Source of the DNA: Limibacter armeniacum
GTDB taxonomy: Bacteria; Bacteroidota; Bacteroidia; Cytophagales; Flammeovirgaceae
DNA: 64,000 nt
Reading direction: 5' to 3'
Assembly (NCBI RefSeq): GCF_036880985.1
Contig: NZ_JBAJNO010000009.1
Coordinates: forward strand, 2,888,501-2,952,500
This document shows positions 15,489 through 24,752 of the stretch, in pieces; within the stretch, counting starts at the first letter, position 1; every line of letters starts with the position of its first letter. The notes beneath the pieces were generated by a model. It searched no databases. It saw only the letters and a program-made list of their open reading frames with translations, and was not told the DNA's origin. Made by a program: the position numbers and the translations under genes.

Positions 15489-16784
15489 TTAATCTTCTTC
15501 TAACCAATAGGAGACATAACTGCCATCAGGGTCATACTTTTTGGCTTGTCCTGGGACATTGAAATAACGGTCTTCTCTCGGATCATTACCAACTCCAGCT
15601 ACATAATTCCAATTTCCCCAATTACTGCAAACATCGTAATCAATCAATTGGGACTCAAACCACATAGCGCCCCATCGCCAATCTACCTTTAGGTCTTTAC
15701 ATAAATAGCTGGCAACATTTTGTCTTCCTCGGTTGGACATAAAACCAGTAAGTTTTAATTCCATCATATTGGCATCAACAAAAGAAATTCCTGTCATACC
15801 ATTTTTCCATTTCTCAAATGCAGCTTTACTATTTTTAAATTCAGGGAAAGAACCTTGTATTCCCCCTAGCTGGAAAATACTGCACCCATAACACATAGCT
15901 GCAAAACGAAAATAATCTCTCCAAAGCAGTTCAAAGTACAGCCAATAAGTAGACTCATTTTTTATTTTCTCTTCTTCGTACTTCTGCAGTTCCCAATAAA
16001 TCATTCTGGGAGAGATTGATCCATTGGCTAGCCATGCTGAGAGTTTTGACGAGTACTCATCTCCAAGTAAACCATTGCGGGTGTTTTTATAATTCTTGAT
16101 TAGCTGTTTGTTCCATATATAGTATTCCAAACGTTCAAGCGCTGAGTTTTCACCTCCTTCAAATTGTAATACAGACCGTTTGTCTGTGTACTTTACTTCT
16201 AAGTCAAAATCACTTAGCGTAGGTAATGTACCCACTTCAATTGAAGCAGGAAAACAAGGAAGCATATTGGGTAATGGATAACATTCCCTTACCTGAGCAT
16301 ACTTTTCGATTCGCTTTCTAAAGTTGGTGTAAATATTAGGGAGCTTTTCAATGTCAAAGGGGACATCATCTGGGTGGTATAGAGTGAGTCCTTCGTGTAA
16401 CGCTAGAGGGATGGGAAGTTTTTCAGAAAGTTTTTTCTCAACATTTTCTTCTTCATGTGTATGCTCTTGCTGGGCAAAAACAATATCTGCTTCAAACTTT
16501 TCGGCGAGTTTTGGTATAACGTCTTCGGGCTTTCCTATGGTGATGAGTAGGTCTGACCCTAGTTTGATAAGGCTTTCTTTAAGGTTGGCTACAGACTCAA
16601 TTAGAAAAGAAGCTCTAAATGTATCTGTTTTAGGAAAGCCGAGTTTTGTCATTCGAAACCATCTTGGGTCAAAGCAAAAAACAGGTAAAAGTGCGGTTCC
16701 AGAGGGGAGTTGAGAAAGAATAGGCTGATCATGTATTCTAAGGTCATTTCTGAACCAATAGATGATTTTCTTGAATTCAGTCAT
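15489..16784 (-). CDS. Cryptochrome/photolyase, DASH type
   Basis: A 431-residue flavoprotein of the cryptochrome-DASH group, which repairs cyclobutane pyrimidine dimers in single-stranded DNA using blue light. The N-terminal antenna domain starts KKIIYWFRNDLRIHDQPIL and includes PVFCFDPRWF. The FAD domain has GGENSALERLEYYIW, FELLWRDYFRFAA, TGFMSNRGRQNVASYLCKDL and DWRWGAMWFESQLIDYDVCS. The tail PGQAKKYDPDGSYVSYWL is typical of DASH. The ATG at 16784 is preferred to a TTG six bases upstream. Light-responsive control cannot be seen in the flank. Confidence 0.93.
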   Translation of the reverse strand: MTEFKKIIYWFRNDLRIHDQPILSQLPSGTALLPVFCFDPRWFRMTKLGFPKTDTFRASFLIESVANLKESLIKLGSDLLITIGKPEDVIPKLAEKFEADIVFAQQEHTHEEENVEKKLSEKLPIPLALHEGLTLYHPDDVPFDIEKLPNIYTNFRKRIEKYAQVRECYPLPNMLPCFPASIEVGTLPTLSDFDLEVKYTDKRSVLQFEGGENSALERLEYYIWNKQLIKNYKNTRNGLLGDEYSSKLSAWLANGSISPRMIYWELQKYEEEKIKNESTYWLYFELLWRDYFRFAAMCYGCSIFQLGGIQGSFPEFKNSKAAFEKWKNGMTGISFVDANMMELKLTGFMSNRGRQNVASYLCKDLKVDWRWGAMWFESQLIDYDVCSNWGNWNYVAGVGNDPREDRYFNVPGQAKKYDPDGSYVSYWLEED

Positions 16785-17408
16785 TTTCAAGTGTTGTTTT
16801 TAGGTGAAGGTTTCATTCGATCAAAATTTTTGAGGGATTGATCTTCGGTTTGTCTTATAGGTAATTAAAAATATTGGGGTAGTTTTCGTTCCCAATATGT
16901 CAATACAGTTATGATTAAAAAGTCAGTGATTTAGATTTTCTGTATTCACAATACTGGTACATAAAGATACTTAAGAGTTAAGTTGTTGCCCATAACAGTG
17001 AACTTAGCTTTGGGATTATTATCCATATATTCCATAACCTTGGAATGATAACGTCAACTGAATCGAGCGTGAAAAAGTGAAGGATTCAGAAGTGAACTTA
17101 CTTGTGTGCTTAAATTGGAGAGGAGTAAGGTAGTACTAGAAATAGGTTGAAATACAGACAAAAAGGATGTCATTTTGAGTTAAACATCACCTGAACTTAA
17201 CAGTAATTGAAGAAAATACTGTTTGTGAAAGAAGATTCATACATGGTTAAAATAAATTAATAACACTGAGCACAACTCACAAGTAGCATTAACTGTTTAA
17301 AAAGCTAGGATATCTATTCGGCGATCTGAAAGCCTAATACTAGGTGATCAAGAGCTTTGAATTAGATATGTTGATTAAGTGAAAGTAGTCGCTAAGGCCA
17401 ATTGATCT
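16785..17408. other. Long non-coding interval, possible small RNA before a terminator
   Basis: About 620 bp with no supportable gene. It ends in a hairpin (17409-17440) whose longest T-run is on the plus strand, where no plus-strand gene exists upstream. A short plus-strand transcript ending there is possible but unproven. Confidence 0.35.
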
Positions 17409-17440
17409 AAAAGTCTCCCGCTTTGCAGGGAGACTTTTTT
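17409..17440. terminator. Strong hairpin terminator
   Basis: AAAAGTCTCCC / GGGAGACTTTT, 11-bp stem, 8-base loop, then TT on the plus strand (six T in total). On the minus strand it serves the PPK2 gene ending at 17456. Confidence 0.85.
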
Positions 17441-17455
17441 CATGATTTATATTTA

Positions 17456-18262
17456 CTAATACTTTTCAGGAACAAAGGTTTGTTCTGATATAGGAGGACG
17501 CATATAGCCTTCTTTATTGATAGGAGGTAGTTTTATTTTATCATAATTGATCTTTTGATAAGGTATAATCGAAAGTAGGTGATTGATGCAGTTAAGGCGT
17601 GCTTTCTTTTTGTCATCAGCATTGACAACATACCAAGGCGATTGTTTTGTATCAGTATAGGCAAACATAATGTCCTTGGCTCGTGAATAATTAACCCATC
17701 TTTCTCTGGCTTCTAAGTCCATTGGACTGAACTTCCATCTTTTGAGTGGGTTGGAGACACGCTCTTTAAACCGCTTCTCCTGTTCCTCGTCAGATACCGA
17801 GAACCAATACTTAACTAGAATGATCCCAGAGCGGATAAGCATACGTTCAAATTCAGGACAAGAACGTAGAAATTCTTGGTATTGATCTTCAGTACAAAAT
17901 CCCATAACCCTTTCTACACCAGCCCTGTTATACCAACTGCGATCAAACAGTACAATTTCACCAGCTGCTGGCAGGTGTGGCACATACCGTTGGAAATACC
18001 ATTGTGTTTTTTCTTTTTCGGTAGGTACACCTAAAGCAACTATTCTACAGACTCTGGGGTTAAGGTGTTGGGTAATACGTTTAATGACACCACCTTTTCC
18101 AGCGGCATCTCTCCCTTCAAAAATAACGACAATTTTGAGCCCTTCCTTCTTAACCCACTCTTGCATTCTGACGAGTTCAATCTGGAGATCCAGTAACTCT
18201 TTCTCGTAGTATTTTTTGAGTTTCTTTTTTACCTCTTTAGCTTTCTCTTTCTTTTTAGCCAT
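17456..18262 (-). CDS. ppk2: Polyphosphate kinase 2 family protein
   Basis: A 268-residue single-domain PPK2 that moves phosphate between polyphosphate and nucleoside phosphates. Walker A is FEGRDAAGKGGVIKR and Walker B/lid region is VLFDRSWYNRAGVERVMGF. Other blocks are WYFQRYVPHLP, KYWFSVSDEEQEKRF and WYVVNADDKKKARLNCI. The highly charged N-terminus (KKKEKAKEVKKKLKKYYEKE) precedes the fold. Length and spacing fit class I (NDP-phosphorylating) enzymes, but substrate class cannot be fixed by eye. The ATG at 18262 is preferred to a TTG at 18295. It is divergent from the susC gene. Confidence 0.9.
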   Translation of the reverse strand: MAKKKEKAKEVKKKLKKYYEKELLDLQIELVRMQEWVKKEGLKIVVIFEGRDAAGKGGVIKRITQHLNPRVCRIVALGVPTEKEKTQWYFQRYVPHLPAAGEIVLFDRSWYNRAGVERVMGFCTEDQYQEFLRSCPEFERMLIRSGIILVKYWFSVSDEEQEKRFKERVSNPLKRWKFSPMDLEARERWVNYSRAKDIMFAYTDTKQSPWYVVNADDKKKARLNCINHLLSIIPYQKINYDKIKLPPINKEGYMRPPISEQTFVPEKY

Positions 18263-18562
18263 GTCAGTTTTTGGGGTTTTCTGTTTAATATCCAATTCAA
18301 AATCTCTCTAGTCAGTCTATATATTACATCGTGGTGAATCGTGTTAAAGCATAGAATAACTATCAATCATCCAATAAAAACTCATTGATGTAACATTGAA
18401 TACACAGTATTCATCTTCTCACAATAACATACAAACCAAATGCTTGGTAATAAAGAAAAATAGTTTTAATTTTTTGTATTCCTTACGCCCGTAAGGTTTT
18501 CTACCAGCTAGCTTCAATAATGACAAATCTTATACTGATACAATTAAACCATTCATTGCGAC

Positions 18563-21500
18563 ATGTTACAAAAACTACTACTCACCCTGTGTTTATGTGC
18601 AGGATGTGTGCTACTTGCATATGCTCAGGAACAGACGGTCACCGGAACTGTTTCTGATGAGCAAGGGCCTCTACCCGGTGTGACAGTACAAATAAAAGGC
18701 ACTTCAAAAGGAGTGGTAACCAATATTGAAGGTAAGTATACCATATCTGTCCCTAGTTCAGAGACAGTTTTGATATATAATTTTGTCGGCTATACCGATA
18801 AAGAAGTTACCGTTGGCAATCAAAGTGTAATTGATGTATTACTGGCTCAAGATACCCAAGAGCTTGAAGAGGTTGTGGTAACGGCAATTGGTGTAGAGCG
18901 GAGCGAGCGGAGTTTGGGATATGCTGTACAAGCCGTTAATAGTGAGGACTTGCTTAAAACCAACGAGACAAGTGCTTTGAACTCACTGCAAGGTAAAGTA
19001 GCAGGGGTAAACATTTCCAGTGCTTCTGGTAACCCTGGCGCTTCAACCAAAGTGCGTATTCGAGGGCTTTCCTCTATTTCTGGTGATAACCAACCTCTTT
19101 ATGTAATCAATGGTGTACCAGTCAGCAACTCAGCAATAGGATCTAGTGACCTGAATGGTAGCTTGGATTTTGGTAACGCCTTGAATGACTTGAACCCTGA
19201 AGATATTCAGGAGGTATCTGTACTAAAAGGTGCTGCTGCTACTACACTTTATGGTTCCCGTGGTGCCAATGGAGTAATCTTGATTACAACTAAATCGGGA
19301 CAAGATGCCGCTACAAGAAGAAAGAAGGCTGAGATTAGTGTCAACTTTGGTGTTTCTTTTCTTACTCCATTAAAATTACCAGAGTTCCAAAACCGATATG
19401 GGCAAGGTATTGATGGTGATACTGATTTGGAGGAAAATACTAGCTGGGGTCCCAGGTTTGACGGACAGTTAAGGCCTTGGGGACGTGTAGTGGATAATCA
19501 GCAAAAAATTAAGCCATATGAGAATCTGGAAGATAATGTGAGAAACTTCTTTGATGTAGGGGTTACTTACAATACTGGTGTATCATTAGGTGGTGGTAAT
19601 GAGAAAACCAACTATTATTTATCTTATTCTAATGTAACATCAGATGGATATATTCCTACAAGTGTAGATGAGTATAATCGTAATACAATATCTTTTAGTG
19701 GAGGCACAGACCTGTTTAATGGTTTGAAAAGTACGATCAATATCAACTACATCAATACTGAAAGTAGTCAGGTATATGGCGGACAGCAGCAAAACTCCAT
19801 TTTTAACTCCTTATACCAGATTCCAAGAGATATTCCTATTACAGAATTGGCAGATCTAAATGCCCCTTTCAATACGCCAGAGAATTACTTTACGCCATTC
19901 TCGCTATTAAACCCATACTTTGTAATTAATGAGTATGGTAATGAATATAACGCAGATAGGGTTTTTGGTAGTTTGGACCTTTCTTATGAATTAGTTAAGA
20001 ACCTGAATTTGCGTTGGAGAATCGGTACAGACGTAATCAACCGTGAACTGAATGAGTGGGAGCCTGTACTGGATATTGAAGGCCCTAATGCATCACAAAG
20101 TAACCCTGGGCGTTTCCGTGTTACAAGGCAGTATAACAATGTGATAAATAGTGATGTGATTTTGACATACTTGCTGAAGTTTACGGAAGATTTTTCTATG
20201 AATGCTCTGGTAGGTTATCAGGTTAACCCACGTAAAAGTAGAACCTTGGTAACAGAAGTAGGAAGTTTGCAAATACCAGGCTTCTATGATATTTCCAACT
20301 CAGCAGATAGACCAACTTCTATTCAGAATGACTCAGAGAGACGTTATAATGGTGTTTATGCTCAAGTGGATTTTGACTTCCGTAACTGGTTATTTTTGAC
20401 CTTAACAGCAAGAAATGACTGGTCTTCTACACTACCAAAAGACGAGCGTTCATTCTTCTACCCAAGTGCCAGTTTGGGAGTTGTATTCTCTGACGTATTG
20501 GATACAGGTGATTGGTTAAGCTACGGTAAATTGAGGCTAAGTGCAGCTCAAGCAGGTAATGATGCTCCTCCTTACAGTACTCAAACAGTATTTAAAACCT
20601 CAGGCTTCTCTGATGGTTTTACAGAGCTTAGATTCCCTTTGAATAATGCAGCAGCATTCTCGGAAGATAACCTTGCAGGTAACCCTAGCCTAAAGCCAGA
20701 GCTTACAACGGAGTATGAAGCTGGTTTAGAGATGCGATTCTACAATGGTCGTTTTGGCTTTGACTTTACTTATTACGACAGAACAATTGAGGATTTGATC
20801 TTTACGGTGCCACAATCTCCTTCGTCTGGATTTTCATCACAGACCCGTAACATTGGTAAGATATCCAATAAGGGTATAGAAGTATTGTTAACTGCAACTC
20901 CGGTTGAAACCCCAAGTTTTACATGGGACATATCTGTCAACTTTACTCGTAACAGAAATAATGTAGAAGAGTTGGCTGATGGTTTGGAGGAAGTACCATT
21001 GGGAGGTTTAAGTACTGTACCTTTTGTGGCAATTGAAGGCAGACCACTAGGTGTAATCAAAGGACAGGTTCCTCGTCGAGATCCAAATGGAAATATCATT
21101 GTAAATTCTGATGGTCGTCCGGATTATATCACTGATCAGGAGATTGGAGATACCCAAGTGGACTTTATAACAGGTATGACCAATACATTCAGTTGGAAGT
21201 GGTTGTCATTCGACTTTACTGTTGATTGGAGAAAAGGCGGTTTAATGTATTCTCGTACAGCGGACCTACTATACTTCTTGGGTACAACCCCTTATACGAC
21301 ATATAATGACAGAAGACCGTTTGTCATACCAAACTCTGTAGTTGAAGTTTCAGAAGGTGAGTTTAGGGAAAATACGACTCCAATTGCACAAGAAGGATTT
21401 AATATGTTGACGTTCTGGGGTGATGGAGGTTTTGAAGGAGATCGAGCTTTTCTTGTAAAAAGAGATTATATCAAACTTCGTGAGGTGAACTTTACTTTAA

Positions 21501-21727
21501 CGGCACCTAAGCAATGGCTTAAAAACACCCCGTTTGGAAGGGCGTCAATCAGCTTTGTAGGAAGGAATATGTTTATCTGGACACCTGATAGCAATATATT
21601 TGTTGATCCGGAATCTAGCTCTTTTGTAACGGGTTCAGGAACAAATGATATCGAGGCGGAGTATGGTGAGTTTTCTACTACCCTGCCGACACGTAGCTAC
21701 GGTTTTGCTATCAAATTCACCTTATAA
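18563..21727 (+). CDS. SusC/RagA-type TonB-linked outer membrane transporter
   Basis: A 1054-residue outer-membrane beta-barrel that imports an oligomeric nutrient with its SusD partner. A signal peptide (residues 1-21, LLTLCLCAGCVLLAYA) is followed by a carboxypeptidase-regulatory-like domain (about 24-95, GPLPGVTVQIKGTSKGVVTN). The plug follows, with EEVVVTAIGVERSERSLGYA, VRIRGLSSISGDNQPLYVING and VLKGAAATTLYGSRGANGVI. A barrel from about 235 onward ends in the aromatic-rich RSYGFAIKFTL. No C-terminal STN/FecR signalling domain is present. It opens an operon with SusD and two lipoproteins. The substrate cannot be read; no glycoside hydrolase or peptidase lies next to it. Confidence 0.95.
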   Translation: MLQKLLLTLCLCAGCVLLAYAQEQTVTGTVSDEQGPLPGVTVQIKGTSKGVVTNIEGKYTISVPSSETVLIYNFVGYTDKEVTVGNQSVIDVLLAQDTQELEEVVVTAIGVERSERSLGYAVQAVNSEDLLKTNETSALNSLQGKVAGVNISSASGNPGASTKVRIRGLSSISGDNQPLYVINGVPVSNSAIGSSDLNGSLDFGNALNDLNPEDIQEVSVLKGAAATTLYGSRGANGVILITTKSGQDAATRRKKAEISVNFGVSFLTPLKLPEFQNRYGQGIDGDTDLEENTSWGPRFDGQLRPWGRVVDNQQKIKPYENLEDNVRNFFDVGVTYNTGVSLGGGNEKTNYYLSYSNVTSDGYIPTSVDEYNRNTISFSGGTDLFNGLKSTININYINTESSQVYGGQQQNSIFNSLYQIPRDIPITELADLNAPFNTPENYFTPFSLLNPYFVINEYGNEYNADRVFGSLDLSYELVKNLNLRWRIGTDVINRELNEWEPVLDIEGPNASQSNPGRFRVTRQYNNVINSDVILTYLLKFTEDFSMNALVGYQVNPRKSRTLVTEVGSLQIPGFYDISNSADRPTSIQNDSERRYNGVYAQVDFDFRNWLFLTLTARNDWSSTLPKDERSFFYPSASLGVVFSDVLDTGDWLSYGKLRLSAAQAGNDAPPYSTQTVFKTSGFSDGFTELRFPLNNAAAFSEDNLAGNPSLKPELTTEYEAGLEMRFYNGRFGFDFTYYDRTIEDLIFTVPQSPSSGFSSQTRNIGKISNKGIEVLLTATPVETPSFTWDISVNFTRNRNNVEELADGLEEVPLGGLSTVPFVAIEGRPLGVIKGQVPRRDPNGNIIVNSDGRPDYITDQEIGDTQVDFITGMTNTFSWKWLSFDFTVDWRKGGLMYSRTADLLYFLGTTPYTTYNDRRPFVIPNSVVEVSEGEFRENTTPIAQEGFNMLTFWGDGGFEGDRAFLVKRDYIKLREVNFTLTAPKQWLKNTPFGRASISFVGRNMFIWTPDSNIFVDPESSSFVTGSGTNDIEAEYGEFSTTLPTRSYGFAIKFTL

Positions 21728-21823
21728 TCCTGAGTTTATCAAAGAAATAGAGCAAGGCTGCGAAGGGAATGAATGGAACTGGTGCGGAGTCAGTCTTGCT
21801 TACCTAAAACATCCAGAACTGCT

Positions 21824-23344
21824 ATGAAAAAAATATATCATTACCTGATTGCCTTACTGGTTTGTAGTGTTGGCACATCATGCGGAGACGATTACTTTGA
21901 CATAAATACAGACCCTAATGCAGCTCAAAGCTCAACTATTGAGTTGACATTGCCTTCAGGAATTGCTGGTACAGCTTATGTGTTGGGAGGAAGATGGCAA
22001 ATATTGGGAAGTATCTGGGGGCAGCATTGGACTCAGTCTCCAGATGCACAACAGTACCGTGACTGGGATCGCTATTTTATCGATGCAAACGATTTTGATC
22101 GTCAATGGTCTACCTTTTACTCTGGAGCAGATAGGGGATCAGCTAACCTTGATGGGGCTGGAATATTAAAAGATTTAGAGTTTGTAAGAAGTGAAGCGGT
22201 AGAAGTAGAAGATTGGACGCACTTTCTGATAGCAACTACTATGAGGGCTTACGCTACTCAAATGCTGACAGATATGTATGGAGATATTCCATTTACAGAA
22301 GCTTTACAAGGTACAGCGAATCTAGCTCCTACATTTGATGCAAGTCCTGATATTTATGACTCATTGCTTGTTGAATTGGATACTGCACTTTCAAAAGATT
22401 TGACTATAGATACAAGTACTCCTACAGGACCTAGAACAGTAGGTAATGAGGATCTTGTATTTAATGGAGAAATGGAGAATTGGGTACGTTTTGCGAATAC
22501 TGTTAAGTTGAAGCTTTACCTGAGACAGACCAATGTGACTGAAAGACAAGCAGCAGTAGAATCAGGGGTTTCAGAACTTATCAATTCAGGAGCAGAGTTT
22601 TTGACTAATACTAGTGCGCTGGTACAGGTTTTTGCAGATGCTGATGACCAAAGAAACCCATTCTACTCTACTGAAGTATTTCGTTTTGGTGATGTAAACT
22701 TGGTGGCAAGTAATACCAGCTTGAATTTTCTACTGGAAAATGGTGATCCAAGGATTGAGGCACTCTATACCCCTGCTGCTAATTCGGATACTTTTGTAGG
22801 CTTACCTCAAGGAAACTTGAACGATGGGGGACAGGAGAATGATGATTTGTCTCGTGTAGTATCGAGTCCTATAGCGCCAGTCTATTTTATTACACAGGCA
22901 GAAACATATTTTTTATTGGCAGAAGTAGCTGTGAGATATGGCTTAGGTCTAGATGCTCAAGCTTTGTATGAAGAAGGAATTAGAGCATCATTCGATAGGT
23001 TGGGTGTTACTTTTAATGAGAGCCTAATTGCTGATGGTGGTAACTATGCATTTCCTTCAGCTGCTGAAGGTAGCTTGACCTTAGAGGAAACTCAAATCAA
23101 GGCAATTATAACCCAAAAATGGATTGAGCTAAATGGTATTGGAGGGCCTGAGGCTTTTTATGAGTTTAACCGTACTGGATACCCTAGTGAGTTTACAGTG
23201 TCTGCAAACTCTACATTGTCTCCGGGGCAATTCCCTCAACGTCTACCTAATGATATTGATGAGGCTAACCGAAACCCGAATTCTCCTCGTTCCAACCGTA
23301 ATCAGGTTTCTCAAGGAGTATGGTGGTCACAACAAGCAAATTAG
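21824..23344 (+). CDS. SusD/RagB-family surface lipoprotein
   Basis: A 506-residue nutrient-binding lipoprotein that caps the SusC barrel. The N-terminus is a lipoprotein signal (MKKIYHYLIALLVCSVGTSC, lipidated Cys at residue 20), followed by the acidic export-type segment GDDYFDINTDPNAAQSS. The pattern TDPNAA, GRWQILGSIWGQHW and ITQAETYFLLAEVAVRYG fits the SusD-like (SusD_2) subgroup. The ATG at 21824 is chosen because it starts exactly at the signal peptide. It lies 96 bp after susC. The TPR-type helical scaffold of the family is expected. Confidence 0.92.
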   Translation: MKKIYHYLIALLVCSVGTSCGDDYFDINTDPNAAQSSTIELTLPSGIAGTAYVLGGRWQILGSIWGQHWTQSPDAQQYRDWDRYFIDANDFDRQWSTFYSGADRGSANLDGAGILKDLEFVRSEAVEVEDWTHFLIATTMRAYATQMLTDMYGDIPFTEALQGTANLAPTFDASPDIYDSLLVELDTALSKDLTIDTSTPTGPRTVGNEDLVFNGEMENWVRFANTVKLKLYLRQTNVTERQAAVESGVSELINSGAEFLTNTSALVQVFADADDQRNPFYSTEVFRFGDVNLVASNTSLNFLLENGDPRIEALYTPAANSDTFVGLPQGNLNDGGQENDDLSRVVSSPIAPVYFITQAETYFLLAEVAVRYGLGLDAQALYEEGIRASFDRLGVTFNESLIADGGNYAFPSAAEGSLTLEETQIKAIITQKWIELNGIGGPEAFYEFNRTGYPSEFTVSANSTLSPGQFPQRLPNDIDEANRNPNSPRSNRNQVSQGVWWSQQAN

Positions 23345-23418
23345 TAGAGTATTAGGTTTAATAATGCAAAAACTTAAAACAAGTTCTGTTTGAGATGCAG
23401 AATGAAAATACCAGAGCT

Positions 23419-24174
23419 ATGAAATACTTAATAAATAGATTATTTACTGCATTGGTTTTGTTAGGTATATGCCTAATGACATCATGTGATGAAGATGACA
23501 GTGTATCTTTCATAACAAACTATGCAACAATTGACTTAGAAGGAGACCAAATTCTGTTCCTTCAAGAAGGAGATACATACAGTGACCCAGGAGCAATAGC
23601 AATGGAAGGTGATACAGAAATAGCTTTTGAAGCCTCAGGATCTGTAGACACGGCAACTCCAGGTTTATACCCAGTAACTTACACAGCAATCAATCAAGAT
23701 GGGTTTGCTTCAAGTGAAATAAGGTATGTCATTGTACAAAGTCCTGACTTTGACCCATCTCAAGATTTATCAGGAACGTACCTACGTAACAATGATACAG
23801 CCAACCCAGAAGCAGAAGTAACAAAACTGAGTGACGATGGGCTGTACAATACCACCAATGGCTGGGGTTCAACTTCAGTGATTCCATTTCAGTTTGTGGA
23901 CTTAGGGAATGGTGAATTAGCAATTATTCCAACATCATCCGGATTTGGGCCTGTATCAGGAACAGGCACACTTACAGATCCTGATTTTGAACTTGTATTC
24001 TTTGTCAATTTACCTGCATTTGCGATTACTGGAAGTGAGCGTGCTTTTGTACTTCTGTCAAGTCCTGCAGATGGCGGAGATGGTACAGATGGTGGAGATG
24101 GTACAGATGGTGGAGATGGTACAGATGGTGGAGATGGTACAGATGGTGGAGATGGTACAACTTCTGGACAATAA
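23419..24174 (+). CDS. Surface lipoprotein with Ig-like (DUF5011-like) domain and GGDGTD repeats
   Basis: A 251-residue lipoprotein with lipobox LMTSC and an acidic start CDEDDS. Residues about 35-105 match the bacterial Ig-like DUF5011 pattern (EGDTYSDPGAIAMEGD, TATPGLYPVTYTAINQDG). A second domain (about 110-215) is beta-rich and contains LSGTYLRNNDTANPEAEV, resembling companion lipoproteins of SusCD loci. The tail is five copies of GGDGTD (last one GGDGTT). The ATG at 23419 gives the signal peptide; an upstream ATG at 23395 adds eight residues. It is probably part of the surface assembly of the SusCD system; ligand unknown. Confidence 0.82.
   Translation: MKYLINRLFTALVLLGICLMTSCDEDDSVSFITNYATIDLEGDQILFLQEGDTYSDPGAIAMEGDTEIAFEASGSVDTATPGLYPVTYTAINQDGFASSEIRYVIVQSPDFDPSQDLSGTYLRNNDTANPEAEVTKLSDDGLYNTTNGWGSTSVIPFQFVDLGNGELAIIPTSSGFGPVSGTGTLTDPDFELVFFVNLPAFAITGSERAFVLLSSPADGGDGTDGGDGTDGGDGTDGGDGTDGGDGTTSGQ
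24073..24162 (+). repeat. 18-bp tandem repeat, five units, in coding sequence
   Basis: Units of GGTGGAGATGGTACAGAT at 24073, 24091, 24109, 24127 and 24145. The first differs by one base (GGC) and the last ends in ACT. The units encode GGDGTD. Near-perfect identity suggests recent slippage; unit number could vary without a frameshift. Confidence 0.92.
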
Positions 24175-24199
24175 ATATCAATCAAAAACATAAAGAGCT

Positions 24200-24700
24200 A
24201 TGAAAAAAATACTATATATAAGCATTTGCTGTACGCTGAGTTTACTATTTCAAAGCTGTTATTATGATGGGGATTTAGGAGAGGATGGAGAGGACTTTGA
24301 TGTAGTATTGTTACCAAACTCCACGATTGCGGGAGAGTATACCGGTAGAGAAAACTGTGATGGTGGAGAGTTTGACTACCATATTGTAATCGCCTCATTT
24401 AAGGATAGTGCAGTAGTGATAGATAATATTTTTGACTCAAGTTATCGTGTAGTAGCCAATGTTACAGATGAGAATACTGTTGAGGCAGAAGAGCAGGTAG
24501 AACTTGGGCATGATTATGCTGAAGGAGAAGAAATCTTAGTATCTGTTTCTAACTTTACTTTTACTAAAGACGAAGATGGGGTAGATGACCAAATCAGTTT
24601 TGATTTTACAATCATTAACCGTGCTGATACAACAGAGACCACCTGTTCTTACACTGGAATTCGATATAATGGGTTCGAAGAGTTTGATGAATTGCAATAG
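24200..24700 (+). CDS. Small lipoprotein of the SusCD operon, unknown function
   Basis: A 166-residue lipoprotein: signal MKKILYISICCTLSLLFQSC with the Cys at residue 20, then an acidic stretch GDLGEDGEDFD. The body is beta-rich and acidic (AGEYTGRENCDGG, ENTVEAEEQVELGHDY, TETTCSYTGIRYNG). It has two cysteines (in ENCDGG and TTCSY) that could form a disulfide. It starts 25 bp after the preceding lipoprotein and ends the operon at a strong terminator. A surface-exposed accessory role in nutrient capture is inferred from position only. Confidence 0.78.
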   Translation: MKKILYISICCTLSLLFQSCYYDGDLGEDGEDFDVVLLPNSTIAGEYTGRENCDGGEFDYHIVIASFKDSAVVIDNIFDSSYRVVANVTDENTVEAEEQVELGHDYAEGEEILVSVSNFTFTKDEDGVDDQISFDFTIINRADTTETTCSYTGIRYNGFEEFDELQ

Positions 24701-24720
24701 GCTTTAATAGTTTAAAATAT

Positions 24721-24749
24721 AAAAGGGTGTCTTTAATAGACACCCTTTT
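24721..24749. terminator. Bidirectional terminator at end of SusCD operon
   Basis: A 12-bp stem AAAAGGGTGTCT / AGACACCCTTTT, 5-base loop, lies between convergent genes. Confidence 0.88.
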
Positions 24750-24752
24750 GTT

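Noticed and set aside
24073-24162. CRISPR-like array
   Set aside because: The units are contiguous with no spacers and are in frame within a gene.
23889-24191. Minus-strand frame encoding Pro-Ser-Val repeats
   Set aside because: It is the complement of the GGDGTD minisatellite inside a well-supported lipoprotein gene.
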